Below are positions 1 to 8,079 of a DNA stretch of 45,257 nucleotides, piece by piece. The translations under genes and the position numbers were made by a program. The stretch lies in NCBI GenBank assembly GCA_945902735.1, contig CAMDNF010000009.1, positions 1 through 45,257 of the forward strand, in the 5' to 3' direction. Numbering within the stretch: position 1 is the stretch's first letter; every line of letters begins with the position of its first letter. Under the pieces are notes generated by a model, which worked only from the letters and a program-made list of their open reading frames with translations, did not search any database and was not told where the DNA came from. This DNA is from SHWC01 sp945902735. GTDB lineage: Bacteria > Pseudomonadota > Alphaproteobacteria > UBA828.

Positions 1-1
1 G

Positions 2-73
2 CAGGAAAGACACCGCATCAAACAGAAAACCATCGAACAGCGCCGCTTGCTTCACCGCAAACTCGCCGCATAA
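2..73 (+). CDS. possible 3' end of a gene cut by the window edge
   Basis: An open frame runs from the left edge to a TAA at 71-73 and encodes a very basic, helix-prone tail of about 23 residues rich in Arg, Lys, Gln and Leu, ending RRLLHRKLAA. The charge pattern is what one expects from the C-terminus of a real protein, but 23 residues are too few to name a family. Bases 74-149 hold no recognisable element. Confidence 0.3.
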   Translation, partial: QERHRIKQKTIEQRRLLHRKLAA

Positions 74-149
74 GATCAACCAACCAGATGAGGCCAACCC
101 TCCATTAATTTACAACCCCATCTGTCCCAAATGATCTGACGACGCACAC

Positions 150-1457
150 TCACCAATAGCGCATGGCATCCTTGAAAAAGCCGCGAAGGTCGTCGCGCGA
201 TATGGGCCGCGGGCTGTTGACCAAGAGGCGCTGCTGCGCGAACGCCCGTTCGCTCAACGCATCGATATCGCCCTCGCCATAGCCGACCGCGCTCAAGCCA
301 TTCGGCACGCCGGTGCGGCGCATCAAATCGATCACATGGGTCGCCAAAAGCTCGCCCGCGCGCTCCTCCGGCACATTCCTGATATCCGCGCCGAAGGCCG
401 CCGCCGCGCGCAAATGCCGATCCGGACAGGCCAAAGCGACCGAGCGAAACACCGCCGGCGCGTTCAAGATGACCGACATGCCGTGCGGCACAATGGCGTG
501 ATCGGCCGGCCAGCCCTCGGGCCGATAGTCTTCAACCAACCCCGCCACCGCATAGGACATCGCATGCGGCACGTGGCAGCCCGCATTGCCGAAGCCGATG
601 CCGGCCAACATGCCGGCAAACATCAAAAGTTCACGCGCGGTCATGTCGTTCGGCTCTTTCACCGCGCGTTCGATGTTTTCGCCAACCAGGCGGATCGCCT
701 CGGTGCAGGCGAGATCGCTATACGGGTTGGAGCCTTGCAACAACGGGCGCTTATCCGGCGTTGCTGGCGTCATGCGGTGCGAGAAAGGCCGCGCGGTCAA
801 GGATTCGATCGCGTGGCTGAACACATCAAAGCCATTCGCGGCGACCACCGGCACCGGCAAGGTCATCAAGACGCTCGGGTCAAGCACGCCAAGCGAGGGG
901 CGGAGCGCGGCATGTGCGATGCCGGTCTTGGCGCCCATCTCGAGCATGTCGAAAATCGCGATGCCGGTGCATTCGCTGGCCGTGCCGAAGGTCGTCGGGC
1001 AGGCGATGTGCGGGCGGAGCGGCCCCGGCACGCGCCTGGCCTCGCCAACCGGCGCGTTGACATAGGCCAGGAACTCGGCCGGGTAGGTGGCGTAGAGATT
1101 GCTCGCTTTCGCGGTATCCATCGCCGAGCCACCGCCGACCGAGACGAAGCCATCGAATTTGCCTTCGACGGCAAATTTAGTGCCGGCCTTGAACGAGCGG
1201 TCCGTCGGCTCGACCTCGACCTGGTCGAACACCTCGACCGAAAGGCCCGCCGCGCGGATCGCCTTGACCACGGTCTCGACCGGCTCCAACCGGCCGACGC
1301 GGGGGTCGGTATAGAGCGCGATCCGCGTCATGCCGAGCGCCTTGGCATCTTCGCCCACCTCGGCCAGCGCGCCGATGCCGAATTTCAGCTTGGGCGCCTC
1401 GATCGTGAAGGCGATATCGCCGCCGGGCGCGGCCTGGAAATAGGGATCAAGCGTCAT
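150..1457 (-). CDS. iron-containing alcohol dehydrogenase, hydroxyacid-oxoacid transhydrogenase (ADHFE1) type
   Basis: This 435-aa group III (iron-type) alcohol dehydrogenase probably interconverts 4-hydroxybutyrate and succinate semialdehyde, coupled to a 2-oxo acid, as ADHFE1 enzymes do. The NAD-binding motif GGGSAMDTAK is at residues 108-117. Metal ligands are seen in GFDVFSHAIES (D211, H215), in the NAGCHVPHAMSY segment near residue 298 and in VPHG (H325). The segments NPYSD (244-248), NAGCHVPHAMSYAVAGL and VPHGMSV match the ADHFE1 branch rather than ethanol or lactaldehyde dehydrogenases. The length is normal for the family. The 3-hydroxybutyrate dehydrogenase nearby on the same strand fits use of short hydroxy acids. 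The exact substrate is inferred. Confidence 0.85.
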   Translation of the reverse strand: MTLDPYFQAAPGGDIAFTIEAPKLKFGIGALAEVGEDAKALGMTRIALYTDPRVGRLEPVETVVKAIRAAGLSVEVFDQVEVEPTDRSFKAGTKFAVEGKFDGFVSVGGGSAMDTAKASNLYATYPAEFLAYVNAPVGEARRVPGPLRPHIACPTTFGTASECTGIAIFDMLEMGAKTGIAHAALRPSLGVLDPSVLMTLPVPVVAANGFDVFSHAIESLTARPFSHRMTPATPDKRPLLQGSNPYSDLACTEAIRLVGENIERAVKEPNDMTARELLMFAGMLAGIGFGNAGCHVPHAMSYAVAGLVEDYRPEGWPADHAIVPHGMSVILNAPAVFRSVALACPDRHLRAAAAFGADIRNVPEERAGELLATHVIDLMRRTGVPNGLSAVGYGEGDIDALSERAFAQQRLLVNSPRPISRDDLRGFFKDAMRYW

Positions 1458-1547
1458 AACGGGCCCCGTTCGATTAGGAATGGGCCCTATAGAGCAGATT
1501 TTTGGCCGCTGTGGAAACCACTTCGATCTGGTGAATCCCCGCAGCCT

Positions 1548-1745
1548 CTAGGCCACCGCGCGCAATTCCCGCCGCGTGATTTTAAAGCGGGCCTGCCGCA
1601 TGACCGCCACAACGTCATCGCGGGTCAGGCCGTCGCGCTTCAACACGAGGTGCACGATCGGATCCGCCAGCATATCGTCGAGTTCTGGCTCTGGGCCGGC
1701 ATGGGCCCAGATCAGTCGGTGCGGCGTGGGTCGATTTGGCGCCAT
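1548..1745 (-). CDS. small conserved-looking protein of unknown function
   Basis: A 65-aa frame starts with ATG directly after a perfect 14-bp palindrome (1746-1759) that contains a GGAG element. The second half (about residues 26-62) reads as a coherent amphipathic helical domain, with DPIVHLVLKRDGLTRDDVV followed by a basic helix. This resembles short alphaproteobacterial proteins that begin a helix-turn-helix or small helical bundle. It lies on the same strand as, and upstream of, the iron alcohol dehydrogenase, with 90 bp between them. I do not recognise a named family; existence of the gene is likely, function unknown. Confidence 0.5.
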   Translation of the reverse strand: MAPNRPTPHRLIWAHAGPEPELDDMLADPIVHLVLKRDGLTRDDVVAVMRQARFKITRRELRAVA

Positions 1746-1759
1746 CGGAGTCGACTCCG
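1746..1759. promoter_or_regulatory. perfect 14-bp palindrome at the start of the 65-aa gene
   Basis: The sequence cggagtcgactccg is its own reverse complement and ends one base before the ATG (minus strand, 1745). It covers the GGAG that would serve as ribosome binding site. It could be an operator or a hairpin that masks the start site. A role is inferred only. Confidence 0.3.
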
Positions 1760-1866
1760 CTATCTATCTAGGCTCGCGAACTCTAGGCCGGGCCAAGCGC
1801 GCCACCTAGTGAACGATTGGTAAGCTATATGTGTACGCGGCATGACAACGCTTGGTCGTTTGACGC

Positions 1867-2649
1867 TCATTCCATATGCCAGCCATGGCTCACGATGAGC
1901 GATTGTCCGGTCAGCGCGTTGCTTGGGAAGGCCGCGAACATCAGCGCGACCTCGACCACGTCGTCGATCGTGGTGAATTCGCCATCGACCGTATTGCCGA
2001 GCATGACCGATTTCACCACCTGCTCCTCGGAAATACCAAGCGCCTTGGCTTGTTCCGGGATTTGCTTTTCGACCAATGGCGTTTTCACGAAGCCCGGGCA
2101 AATCACATTGGCGCGCACGCCATGGGGGCCGCCTTCTTTCGATACCGCGCGCGCGAGGCCCATCAAGCCATGTTTCGCCGTCACATAGGGCGCCTTGAGC
2201 GGCGAGGCCAATTTGGAATGCACCGAGCCCATATAGATGATCGAGCCCGATTTGCGCGCATACATATGCGGCAAACAGGCCTTGGTGGTGAGGAACGCGC
2301 CATCGAGATGAATCGCCAGCATCCGTTTCCAATCGGCGAACGAAAAATTTTCAATCGGGCTAACGATTTGAATGCCGGCATTGGAAATCAGAATATCGAT
2401 GCCGCCCCATCGCTGCACAACCGCCGCGACGCTGGCATTCACCGCATTCTCATCGGTCACATCGGCCTCATAGCCAAAGGCCTCGCCCGGCCCCATGGCG
2501 GTGAAACGCTTGGCGGTCGCTTGGGCCGCGTCGAGCTTGATGTCGGCGACCGCGACCTTGGCGCCCTCGGCGACGAACCGGCGCGCAATGCCCTCGCCAA
2601 TGCCCCCGGCCGCGCCGGTCACATACGCGATCTTGTTGTGCAGCTTCAT
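1867..2649 (-). CDS. bdhA: 3-hydroxybutyrate dehydrogenase (SDR)
   Basis: This 260-aa classical short-chain dehydrogenase should oxidise (R)-3-hydroxybutyrate to acetoacetate with NAD+ in the cytoplasm, linking polyhydroxybutyrate or ketone-body use to acetyl-CoA. The nucleotide motif TGAAGGIG is at residues 11-18, the NAG motif at 90-92 and the catalytic triad is S142, Y155 and K159 (YVTAKHG). The C-terminal half carries the family signature: an EQAKALGISEEQV segment and the ending FPSNALTGQSLIVSHGWHME, both typical of bacterial 3-hydroxybutyrate dehydrogenases. An AAGGGGA ribosome binding site precedes the ATG. It is divergent from nadX, with about 120 bp between the starts. Confidence 0.92.
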   Translation of the reverse strand: MKLHNKIAYVTGAAGGIGEGIARRFVAEGAKVAVADIKLDAAQATAKRFTAMGPGEAFGYEADVTDENAVNASVAAVVQRWGGIDILISNAGIQIVSPIENFSFADWKRMLAIHLDGAFLTTKACLPHMYARKSGSIIYMGSVHSKLASPLKAPYVTAKHGLMGLARAVSKEGGPHGVRANVICPGFVKTPLVEKQIPEQAKALGISEEQVVKSVMLGNTVDGEFTTIDDVVEVALMFAAFPSNALTGQSLIVSHGWHME

Positions 2650-2769
2650 GGCGATCCCCTTCAGGCGATTCGATCTCGTTTACCTTGCCACGTTCGCGCG
2701 CTTTGGTAATGCTCCGATCATGATCGGCCGGTCGTCGCAATGGCCGCCTTGGCAATGAAGGGCTCTCTC

Positions 2770-3576
2770 ATGGCGCAAAAAACAATAGCCATTGCCGGGC
2801 TCGGCACGATCGGGCGCAAAATCGCGCTCTGGTTGCGCGATCAGAATGACGGCCTGAAATTGACCGCCGTGTGCTCGGGCGATGCGGCCAAGGCCACGGC
2901 CTGGCTAAAAGAGCAGCGCCTCGCGGTGCCGGTGGTCTCGGCCGAGGACCTGCCGCGCCATGCCGAGATCATCGTCGAGGCCGCACCGGCGGCGGCCTTC
3001 GCCGCGATCGTGCGCCCGGCGCTTGAAGCCGGCCGCACCGTGATGGTGCTGAGCTCAAGCGCGCTGCTGATGCATGACGATCTGATCGCTGTGGCTGGTG
3101 CGCGCGGCGGGCGGATCATCGTGCCGACCGGCGCGCTGCTGGGACTCGATGCCGTGGTCGCGGCCGCCGAGGGCACCATCCAGCGCGTGCGCATGGTCAC
3201 GCGCAAGCCCCCACGCGGGCTTGATGGCGCGCCTTTTCTCAAACAGCACGGCATCGACATGGCGAAAATCACCAGCCCAACGCGCGTCTTTGCCGGCAGC
3301 GCGCGCGAGGCGGCGGCGGGCTTCCCGGCCAATGTCAATGTCGCGGCGACGCTCTCGCTCGCCGGCATCGGGCCCGACCGCACGGAGGTTGAGATCTGGG
3401 CCGACCCGACCGTCACGCGCAACATCCACCGCATCACGGTCGAGGCCGATGCCGCGAACTTCACCATGGAGATCGAGGGCGTGCCGTCGGAGAACCCAAA
3501 GACCGGGCGCCTCACGCCGCTCTCGATGATCGCCGCGTTGAAGCGCCTGACCGCGCCCTTGGTGATCGGGACGTGA
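2770..3576 (+). CDS. nadX: L-aspartate dehydrogenase NadX
   Basis: This 268-aa protein converts aspartate to iminoaspartate with NAD(P)+, feeding NAD synthesis or aspartate turnover. The N-terminal Rossmann motif GLGTIG is at residues 10-15. The C-terminal DUF108-type catalytic domain includes PTGALLGLDA (119-128), the FPANVNVAAT stretch (185-194) and the catalytic His at 220 in TRNIH. I chose the ATG at 2770 because GAAGGG (2757-2762) lies seven bases ahead; an upstream in-frame ATG at 2740 has no such site. No nadA or nadC partner is visible, so whether it serves NAD synthesis here is open. Confidence 0.88.
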   Translation: MAQKTIAIAGLGTIGRKIALWLRDQNDGLKLTAVCSGDAAKATAWLKEQRLAVPVVSAEDLPRHAEIIVEAAPAAAFAAIVRPALEAGRTVMVLSSSALLMHDDLIAVAGARGGRIIVPTGALLGLDAVVAAAEGTIQRVRMVTRKPPRGLDGAPFLKQHGIDMAKITSPTRVFAGSAREAAAGFPANVNVAATLSLAGIGPDRTEVEIWADPTVTRNIHRITVEADAANFTMEIEGVPSENPKTGRLTPLSMIAALKRLTAPLVIGT

Positions 3577-3630
3577 AGGCGCGGATCACGACTTCAATAT
3601 GCGGCACACCGGCCTTCATACGTCGGCAAG

Positions 3631-3737
3631 CTCAGCATGAGGTCCTCATCCTGAGCCAGTCGACCTGCCTGCGCGAAGCCGAAGCGGCTTCGCTTCGGCG
3701 GAGGCAGGAGGATGGGGCCCGATTCATGAACCGGGCC
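3631..3737. repeat. cluster of three inverted repeats between convergent genes
   Basis: Three successive hairpins fill the gap between the convergent nadX and the flavin-binding gene. The first has 11-bp arms at 3631-3641 and 3645-3655 with one mismatch. The second is the long stem 3664-3708, with outer arms cctgcct/aggcagg and inner arms gccgaagc/gcttcggc around ggcttc. The third is the near palindrome 3716-3737 built on ggcccg and cgggcc. The set looks like an intergenic palindromic repeat that may act as a two-way terminator; there is no T-run, so intrinsic termination is not proven. Confidence 0.5.
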
Positions 3738-3746
3738 TAAGCCGTT

Positions 3747-4361
3747 CTAGGCTTTTGGCCGGATCATTTTGAAGATCGTTTCGACCACCGTGAATTCGTG
3801 ATAGCCGAGCCGCGCGATCGGTTTGAACTTTTTCAAATCGACCAGGCCGTCGGTCAACACGTCTTCCGATATATGGATGCCGACGACGCGGCCGAGGCAA
3901 ATTGCGTTGCGCGCGTCCGGATCGTTCGAGGGCAGCTCGATGGTCTGATGATAGACGCATTCGAGATGGATCGGCGATTCGGCGACACGCGGCGGCTTGA
4001 CGATTTCCGATGGCACCGGCGTTAGTCCAGCCAGCGCCATCTCATCGACATCGGGCGCGACGGGCGCCGAAGTGCGATTCATTTTCTCGCGCAAATCCCA
4101 GGTCGCAACGTTGTAGACGAACTCGCCGGTCTCCTCGATATTGCGGAGCGTATCCTTCGGCCCATAGCTCTCGCGCCCATTGCTGGCGAACATCACCATA
4201 TGCGGGTCATCCGCCACCGCGTTGAAAAAGCTATAGGGCGCGAGGTTGACGATGCCCTCCCGCGACATCGTGGTCAGCCAGCCAATCGGGCGCGGCGCGA
4301 CACAAGCCTTGAAGGGGTCATGCGGCAGGCCGTGGCGCTTGGTTTCGGGTCGATAGAACAT
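3747..4361 (-). CDS. flavin reductase-like FMN-binding split-barrel protein
   Basis: This 204-aa protein belongs to the flavin reductase-like (DIM6/NTAB) split-barrel family, cytoplasmic FMN-binding proteins that include flavin reductases supplying two-component monooxygenases. The diagnostic opening PRPIGWLTTM (residues 24-33), the NLAPYSFFNAVADDPHMVMF stretch and the GEFVYNVAT segment are all present, followed by the late PIHLECVY strand. It is divergent from the Rieske oxygenase gene, sharing a 154-bp promoter region. It could provide reduced flavin to the HpaB-like or luciferase-like enzymes elsewhere in the window, but nothing in the sequence proves a partner. Confidence 0.82.
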   Translation of the reverse strand: MFYRPETKRHGLPHDPFKACVAPRPIGWLTTMSREGIVNLAPYSFFNAVADDPHMVMFASNGRESYGPKDTLRNIEETGEFVYNVATWDLREKMNRTSAPVAPDVDEMALAGLTPVPSEIVKPPRVAESPIHLECVYHQTIELPSNDPDARNAICLGRVVGIHISEDVLTDGLVDLKKFKPIARLGYHEFTVVETIFKMIRPKA

Positions 4362-4515
4362 GGCTGAGCCTCTCGATCGGACGCGTCGGGCTCTAACCTA
4401 GTCCGTGCCCGGTCAGAAGTGGAAGTCTAAGTGTCAGCGCGCTTGAAAGCCCGGGGTCAATCTGGCCTCATTCTAGGTGAACGAGGGCGTTTGAGCCGTC
4501 CTATAGGGTGATGCG

Positions 4516-5709
4516 ATGAAGACCATAATGACCAATAAGCGTTGGGCGGAGAAATACCCGGCGCTCGGCACCGGGCCGATCGAAACTGAATCCTGCATCT
4601 CACCGGACTATTTCGAACGCGAGCGCGATCTGATCTTTCGGCGTTGCTGGCTCAATGTCGGGCGGGTCGATGAGATTCCCGCGCGCGGTCAATATTTCGT
4701 GCGCGATCTCGCGGTCTGCCGGACCTCGATCCTGGTCATGCGCGGCAAGGACAGCCAGGTCCGCGCGTTTCACAATGTCTGCTCGCATCGCGGCAACAAA
4801 CTGGTCCCGCATGAGCGTGGCGCCTGCCCGGGCAAGCTGATGTGCGGCTTTCATTTCTGGACCTTCGATACCGAAGGGAAACTCACCTGGGTACCCGATG
4901 AAGAAAATTTCTTCGGGCTCGACAAGTCGAAGCTTGGCCTCACGCCCGTGCGCATCGGCCTTTGGGAGGGCTTCATCTTCGTCAATCTCGACGCGGACGG
5001 CACGCAATCGCTGGAGGATTATCTCAGTGGCGTCGCCACGCAGCTCAAGGGCGCGCCATTTGGCGAGCTCGCGCGGCTGCGCACCTACAAGGTCGATGAG
5101 CGTGCCAATTGGAAGGTGGCGATCGATGCACAGAACGAGGTCTACCATTTGCCGTTCCAGCACCGCTTCACTTTTCCCGATGCTTTCATCCTGAAAGACA
5201 ATAAATACACACGCCTCTACGACGTGAACCTCTATGAGCGCCATTGCGTGTGGTCGTGCGAATACAATCCCGATTTCAAATTCTCGCCCTTGGGCGCGTT
5301 GCTCGGCCAGCTTGACGCCACCAAGAACGCCGTGCGCCTCAATCAAATGATCGGCGATTTCGATTTTTTCCTGGTCTTTCCCAATATGGTGATCCTGCTC
5401 TTCAAGGCGCCCAAGGCCGATTACATGGTGACCTATAATTTCTGGCCGCTCGCGGTCGATCACACGATCTGGGAGATCCGCTATTACTATCCGCCCGCCG
5501 ATAGTGCCGGCACGCGGCTCGCGCAGGAATATGCGCTCTGCCGCCTGCGCGACACGCTGCAAGAAGATGCCAAGGCCCATGAGGCAATCCATGCCGGCCT
5601 TGCCTCGCGCGCCAAACACGAAATCCATTTGCAGGATGACGAAGTCTGCATCCGCTATTTCCATAAGGTGGTCGCGGATCATATCGGCGCGGTGGGAGCG
5701 CCAGGATGA
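4516..5709 (+). CDS. Rieske non-heme iron oxygenase, alpha subunit
   Basis: This 397-aa protein is the catalytic subunit of an aromatic-ring-hydroxylating or N-demethylating type oxygenase. The Rieske [2Fe-2S] ligands are C89-x-H91 (CSHRGN) and C110-x2-H113 (CGFH). In the C-terminal catalytic domain, QNEVYHLPFQH (206-216) provides the mononuclear iron ligands H211 and H216. Glu208 stands where naphthalene dioxygenase has the bridging Asp, a common variant in the wider family. Start: ATG at 4516 with AGGG seven bases ahead. No beta subunit, ferredoxin or reductase gene is nearby, so it probably works as a homo-oligomer with a shared reductase. The substrate is unknown; the following aminotransferases suggest an amine or amino-acid-like compound. 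Confidence 0.9.
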   Translation: MKTIMTNKRWAEKYPALGTGPIETESCISPDYFERERDLIFRRCWLNVGRVDEIPARGQYFVRDLAVCRTSILVMRGKDSQVRAFHNVCSHRGNKLVPHERGACPGKLMCGFHFWTFDTEGKLTWVPDEENFFGLDKSKLGLTPVRIGLWEGFIFVNLDADGTQSLEDYLSGVATQLKGAPFGELARLRTYKVDERANWKVAIDAQNEVYHLPFQHRFTFPDAFILKDNKYTRLYDVNLYERHCVWSCEYNPDFKFSPLGALLGQLDATKNAVRLNQMIGDFDFFLVFPNMVILLFKAPKADYMVTYNFWPLAVDHTIWEIRYYYPPADSAGTRLAQEYALCRLRDTLQEDAKAHEAIHAGLASRAKHEIHLQDDEVCIRYFHKVVADHIGAVGAPG

Positions 5710-6026
5710 GCGCAGCGCTGCCCGAAGATTTCAAATCGCTCGCGCCGTTTATCGCCTGGGCGCTGCCGACCGAGCGCGAGCGAACCATCAAACGCCTCGC
5801 GAGCTCGATGGAGGAGCTGAACGCGTTCTATGCGGCTGTCATGCCGCAGCTCGAAGCGATCGTCGCTTTTCTCGACCGAGAGCCGCTGGAGCAGATGTCG
5901 GCCGCGAACAAGCCACTGATGCACCTCATGCTGTCGCTGGTCGAGATTTCCAACATCGTCGAGCTCTATAAGCGGCTCGACAAATTCGACGGCATGCACC
6001 CGTCGCGTTTCGTCTCCTACGAATAA
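5706..6026 (+). CDS. 106-aa helical protein coupled to the Rieske oxygenase
   Basis: The ATG overlaps the oxygenase stop codon (ATGA), so the two are translationally coupled. The 106-aa product is almost entirely predicted helix: an amphipathic stretch ERTIKRLASSMEELNAFY, a second helix with PQLEAIVAFLDREPLEQ and a third with LMHLMLSLVEISNIVELY, ending in FVSYE. It has no Cys and no signal peptide. It is not a Rieske beta subunit, which would be about 160-190 aa with an NTF2 fold. I do not recognise the family. Coupling suggests an accessory or assembly factor for the oxygenase. Confidence 0.75.
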   Translation: MSAALPEDFKSLAPFIAWALPTERERTIKRLASSMEELNAFYAAVMPQLEAIVAFLDREPLEQMSAANKPLMHLMLSLVEISNIVELYKRLDKFDGMHPSRFVSYE

Positions 6027-6048
6027 TCACAAACCAATCGGTGCCGCG

Positions 6049-7425
6049 ATGAATTCGAGCGACCAATCCTGGGAAGGCCGCGAAAAGGCCGCGTTCTTCC
6101 ACACCTTCACCGATCTGCCGACCATCCAGGAAGACGGCGCTACCGTGATCGAGCGCGGCGAGGGTATTTATATTTTCGATACCGCCGGCCGCCGCTATTT
6201 GGAGGGCAATGCCGGGCTCTGGAACATGACGCTCGGCTTTAGCGAAAAGCGCCTGGCCGAGGCCGCGCGCCGCCAATATGACGCGCTGCCGGGCTATCAC
6301 ACCTTCTTCGCGCGCAACACCAAGCCCGCGATCGAATTGGCCGAGCGGGTCCGTTCGCTTTCGCCCATGGCGATGGGGCGGGTCTTTTTCACCAATTCGG
6401 GCTCGGAGGCGAATGAGTCCGTCGTCAAATTGCTCTGGATGATCTGGGCGGCGGAAGGCCAGCCGAAACGGCGCAAGCTGATCACGCGTAAGAACGCCTA
6501 TCATGGCGCCACGGTGATGACATCGTATTTGACCGGCAAGGATTATGTCCGCGCCTTCGGGCCGCTGCCGCCGGACGTCATCATCGCGGATTGTCCGCAT
6601 GCTTGGCGCTATGCGCAACCGGGCGAGAGCGATGAGGCGTTCTCAGGCCGCCTCGCCGCCGCGCTCGCGCGCACCATCGAAGCCGAAGGGCCCGAGACGA
6701 TCGCCGGCTTCTTCGCCGAGCCGATCATGGGCGCGGGTGGCGTGCTGGTGCCGCCCAAAGGCTATTTCCCGGCGATTCAGAAGGTGCTCAGAAAATACGC
6801 GATTCCCTTGGTCGGCGATGAGGTGATCTGCGGCTTTGGCCGCAGCGGCAATATTTGGGGCGCTGAAACGGTCGGCATGACGCCCGATATCATGGTCGCA
6901 TCGAAAAGCATTTCGGCCGGCTATTTTCCCATGGGGGCCGTCATGCTCTCAAAATCGATCGACGAACGCCTGAGCGCGGCGTGCGAGGCTTGGGCCGAAT
7001 TTCCGCTCGGCTTTACGACAGCCGGTCACCCGGTCGGCTGCGCGATTTCGCTCGAGGCCATCCGCATTATTCTGGACGATGGGGTGTTCAGCCATCTGCG
7101 CGGCGTGAGCCCGCACTTCCAAACACGGTTGAAGGCCCTTAAATCTCATCCTCTGGTTGGCGAAGCGCGCGGCGTCGGCTTGATGGGCGCGCTCGAAATG
7201 GTCGCCGACAAGGCCAGCAAGGCGTCCTTCCCCGGCACCGTCCGGATCGGCGAACGCCTTGCCCGCACCGCGCGCGATCGCGGCCTGATCATCCGCCCGC
7301 TCGGTGCCGCGCTTGTCATCGCGCCGCCTTTCATCATCACATTGGCGCAAATCGACGAGCTGTTCGATACGTTGACGGGCGTGCTCGATTCGGTGCATGA
7401 CGAAATTAGGCGCGACGCGGCTTAG
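6049..7425 (+). CDS. class III (omega) aminotransferase
   Basis: This 458-aa PLP enzyme of fold type I transfers an amino group from an omega-amino acid or amine to pyruvate or another keto acid. PLP-phosphate binding is at NSGSEANES (116-124), the ring-stacking region at AYHGAT (150-155), the Asp that pairs with the PLP nitrogen at GDEV (D257) and the Schiff-base lysine at K286 in MVASKSISAG. Length and motif order are those of omega-amino-acid:pyruvate and similar aminotransferases. It follows the 106-aa gene by 22 bp, in the same direction as the Rieske oxygenase, which points to a joint pathway for an amine-containing substrate. Substrate specificity cannot be read from the sequence. Confidence 0.9.
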   Translation: MNSSDQSWEGREKAAFFHTFTDLPTIQEDGATVIERGEGIYIFDTAGRRYLEGNAGLWNMTLGFSEKRLAEAARRQYDALPGYHTFFARNTKPAIELAERVRSLSPMAMGRVFFTNSGSEANESVVKLLWMIWAAEGQPKRRKLITRKNAYHGATVMTSYLTGKDYVRAFGPLPPDVIIADCPHAWRYAQPGESDEAFSGRLAAALARTIEAEGPETIAGFFAEPIMGAGGVLVPPKGYFPAIQKVLRKYAIPLVGDEVICGFGRSGNIWGAETVGMTPDIMVASKSISAGYFPMGAVMLSKSIDERLSAACEAWAEFPLGFTTAGHPVGCAISLEAIRIILDDGVFSHLRGVSPHFQTRLKALKSHPLVGEARGVGLMGALEMVADKASKASFPGTVRIGERLARTARDRGLIIRPLGAALVIAPPFIITLAQIDELFDTLTGVLDSVHDEIRRDAA

Positions 7426-7434
7426 GATCGCGTC

Positions 7435-8070
7435 ATGCAAACCGACGCGACACGCCCTCACGCCCCGGCGACGCTACGCAATCGGGAACCGATTCTCGCG
7501 GTCCTGCGGCGCGTGCTGCCGGCCGAGGGATTGCTGCTCGAGATCGCGAGCGGCACAGGCGAGCACGCCGCGTTCATGTCGCCACGGCTTTCGCCTCGCT
7601 TGATATGGCAACCGAGCGAAGCACATGCCGATGCGCTTCGCGATATCGACGGCCATGCCCGCGCTGAAAATTGCACGCGGGTACTTCCGGCGATTGTCCT
7701 AGATGTTTGCGGCGTCGATTGGCCGCTTAGCGCGGCCGCCGCGATCTTCTGCTGCAACATGATCCACATCGCGCCCTGGGCGGCGGCGGAAGGCCTGTTC
7801 GCCGGCGCGGCGCAGGTGCTACCGAACGGGGCACCACTGATTCTCTATGGGCCGTTCAAGCGCCATGGCGCCCATACCGCGCCCTCCAACCAAGCGTTCG
7901 ACGCCGGGCTGCAAGCGCAGGATTCGCGCTGGGGCGTGCGCTGCCTCGACACCCAGGTTGTGCCGCTCGCCGAGCGCTCCGGCGTCGCGCTCGACGAAAT
8001 CGTAGCGATGCCCGCCAACAATCTGATCGTGATATTCCGCCGGCGCGCCCCGGTGCCACCTTCGTCATAG
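7435..8070 (+). CDS. DUF938 family SAM-dependent methyltransferase-like protein
   Basis: This 211-aa protein has the DUF938 layout: an N-terminal APATLRNREPILAVLRRVLP helix, motif I as LEIASGTGEHAAF (about 39-51), a WQPSEAH segment and the conserved CCNMIHIAPW (about 104-113). It ends with a family-typical NNLIVIFRRR strand. Members are predicted class I methyltransferases; the reaction is not known to me. It starts nine bases after the aminotransferase stop and ends nine bases before the next gene, so it sits inside the same operon. The signature is strong enough to assign the family but not the substrate. Confidence 0.85.
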   Translation: MQTDATRPHAPATLRNREPILAVLRRVLPAEGLLLEIASGTGEHAAFMSPRLSPRLIWQPSEAHADALRDIDGHARAENCTRVLPAIVLDVCGVDWPLSAAAAIFCCNMIHIAPWAAAEGLFAGAAQVLPNGAPLILYGPFKRHGAHTAPSNQAFDAGLQAQDSRWGVRCLDTQVVPLAERSGVALDEIVAMPANNLIVIFRRRAPVPPSS

Positions 8071-8079
8071 GAGACCGCC

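Noticed and set aside
336..1823. A 495-codon open frame on the plus strand opposite the iron alcohol dehydrogenase
   Set aside because: Its translation is a low-complexity Arg/His/Ala-rich shadow typical of the antisense strand in GC-rich DNA, while the minus-strand frame has full family motifs.
3747..4361. Treating the split-barrel flavoprotein as the Rieske oxygenase reductase
   Set aside because: Rieske reductases are ferredoxin-NAD(P)H reductase types with an FAD domain and often a plant-type ferredoxin; this protein has neither and is divergently transcribed.
4600..5682. A 360-codon minus-strand frame opposite the Rieske oxygenase
   Set aside because: No recognisable domain; it mirrors the oxygenase codons and has no plausible ribosome binding site.
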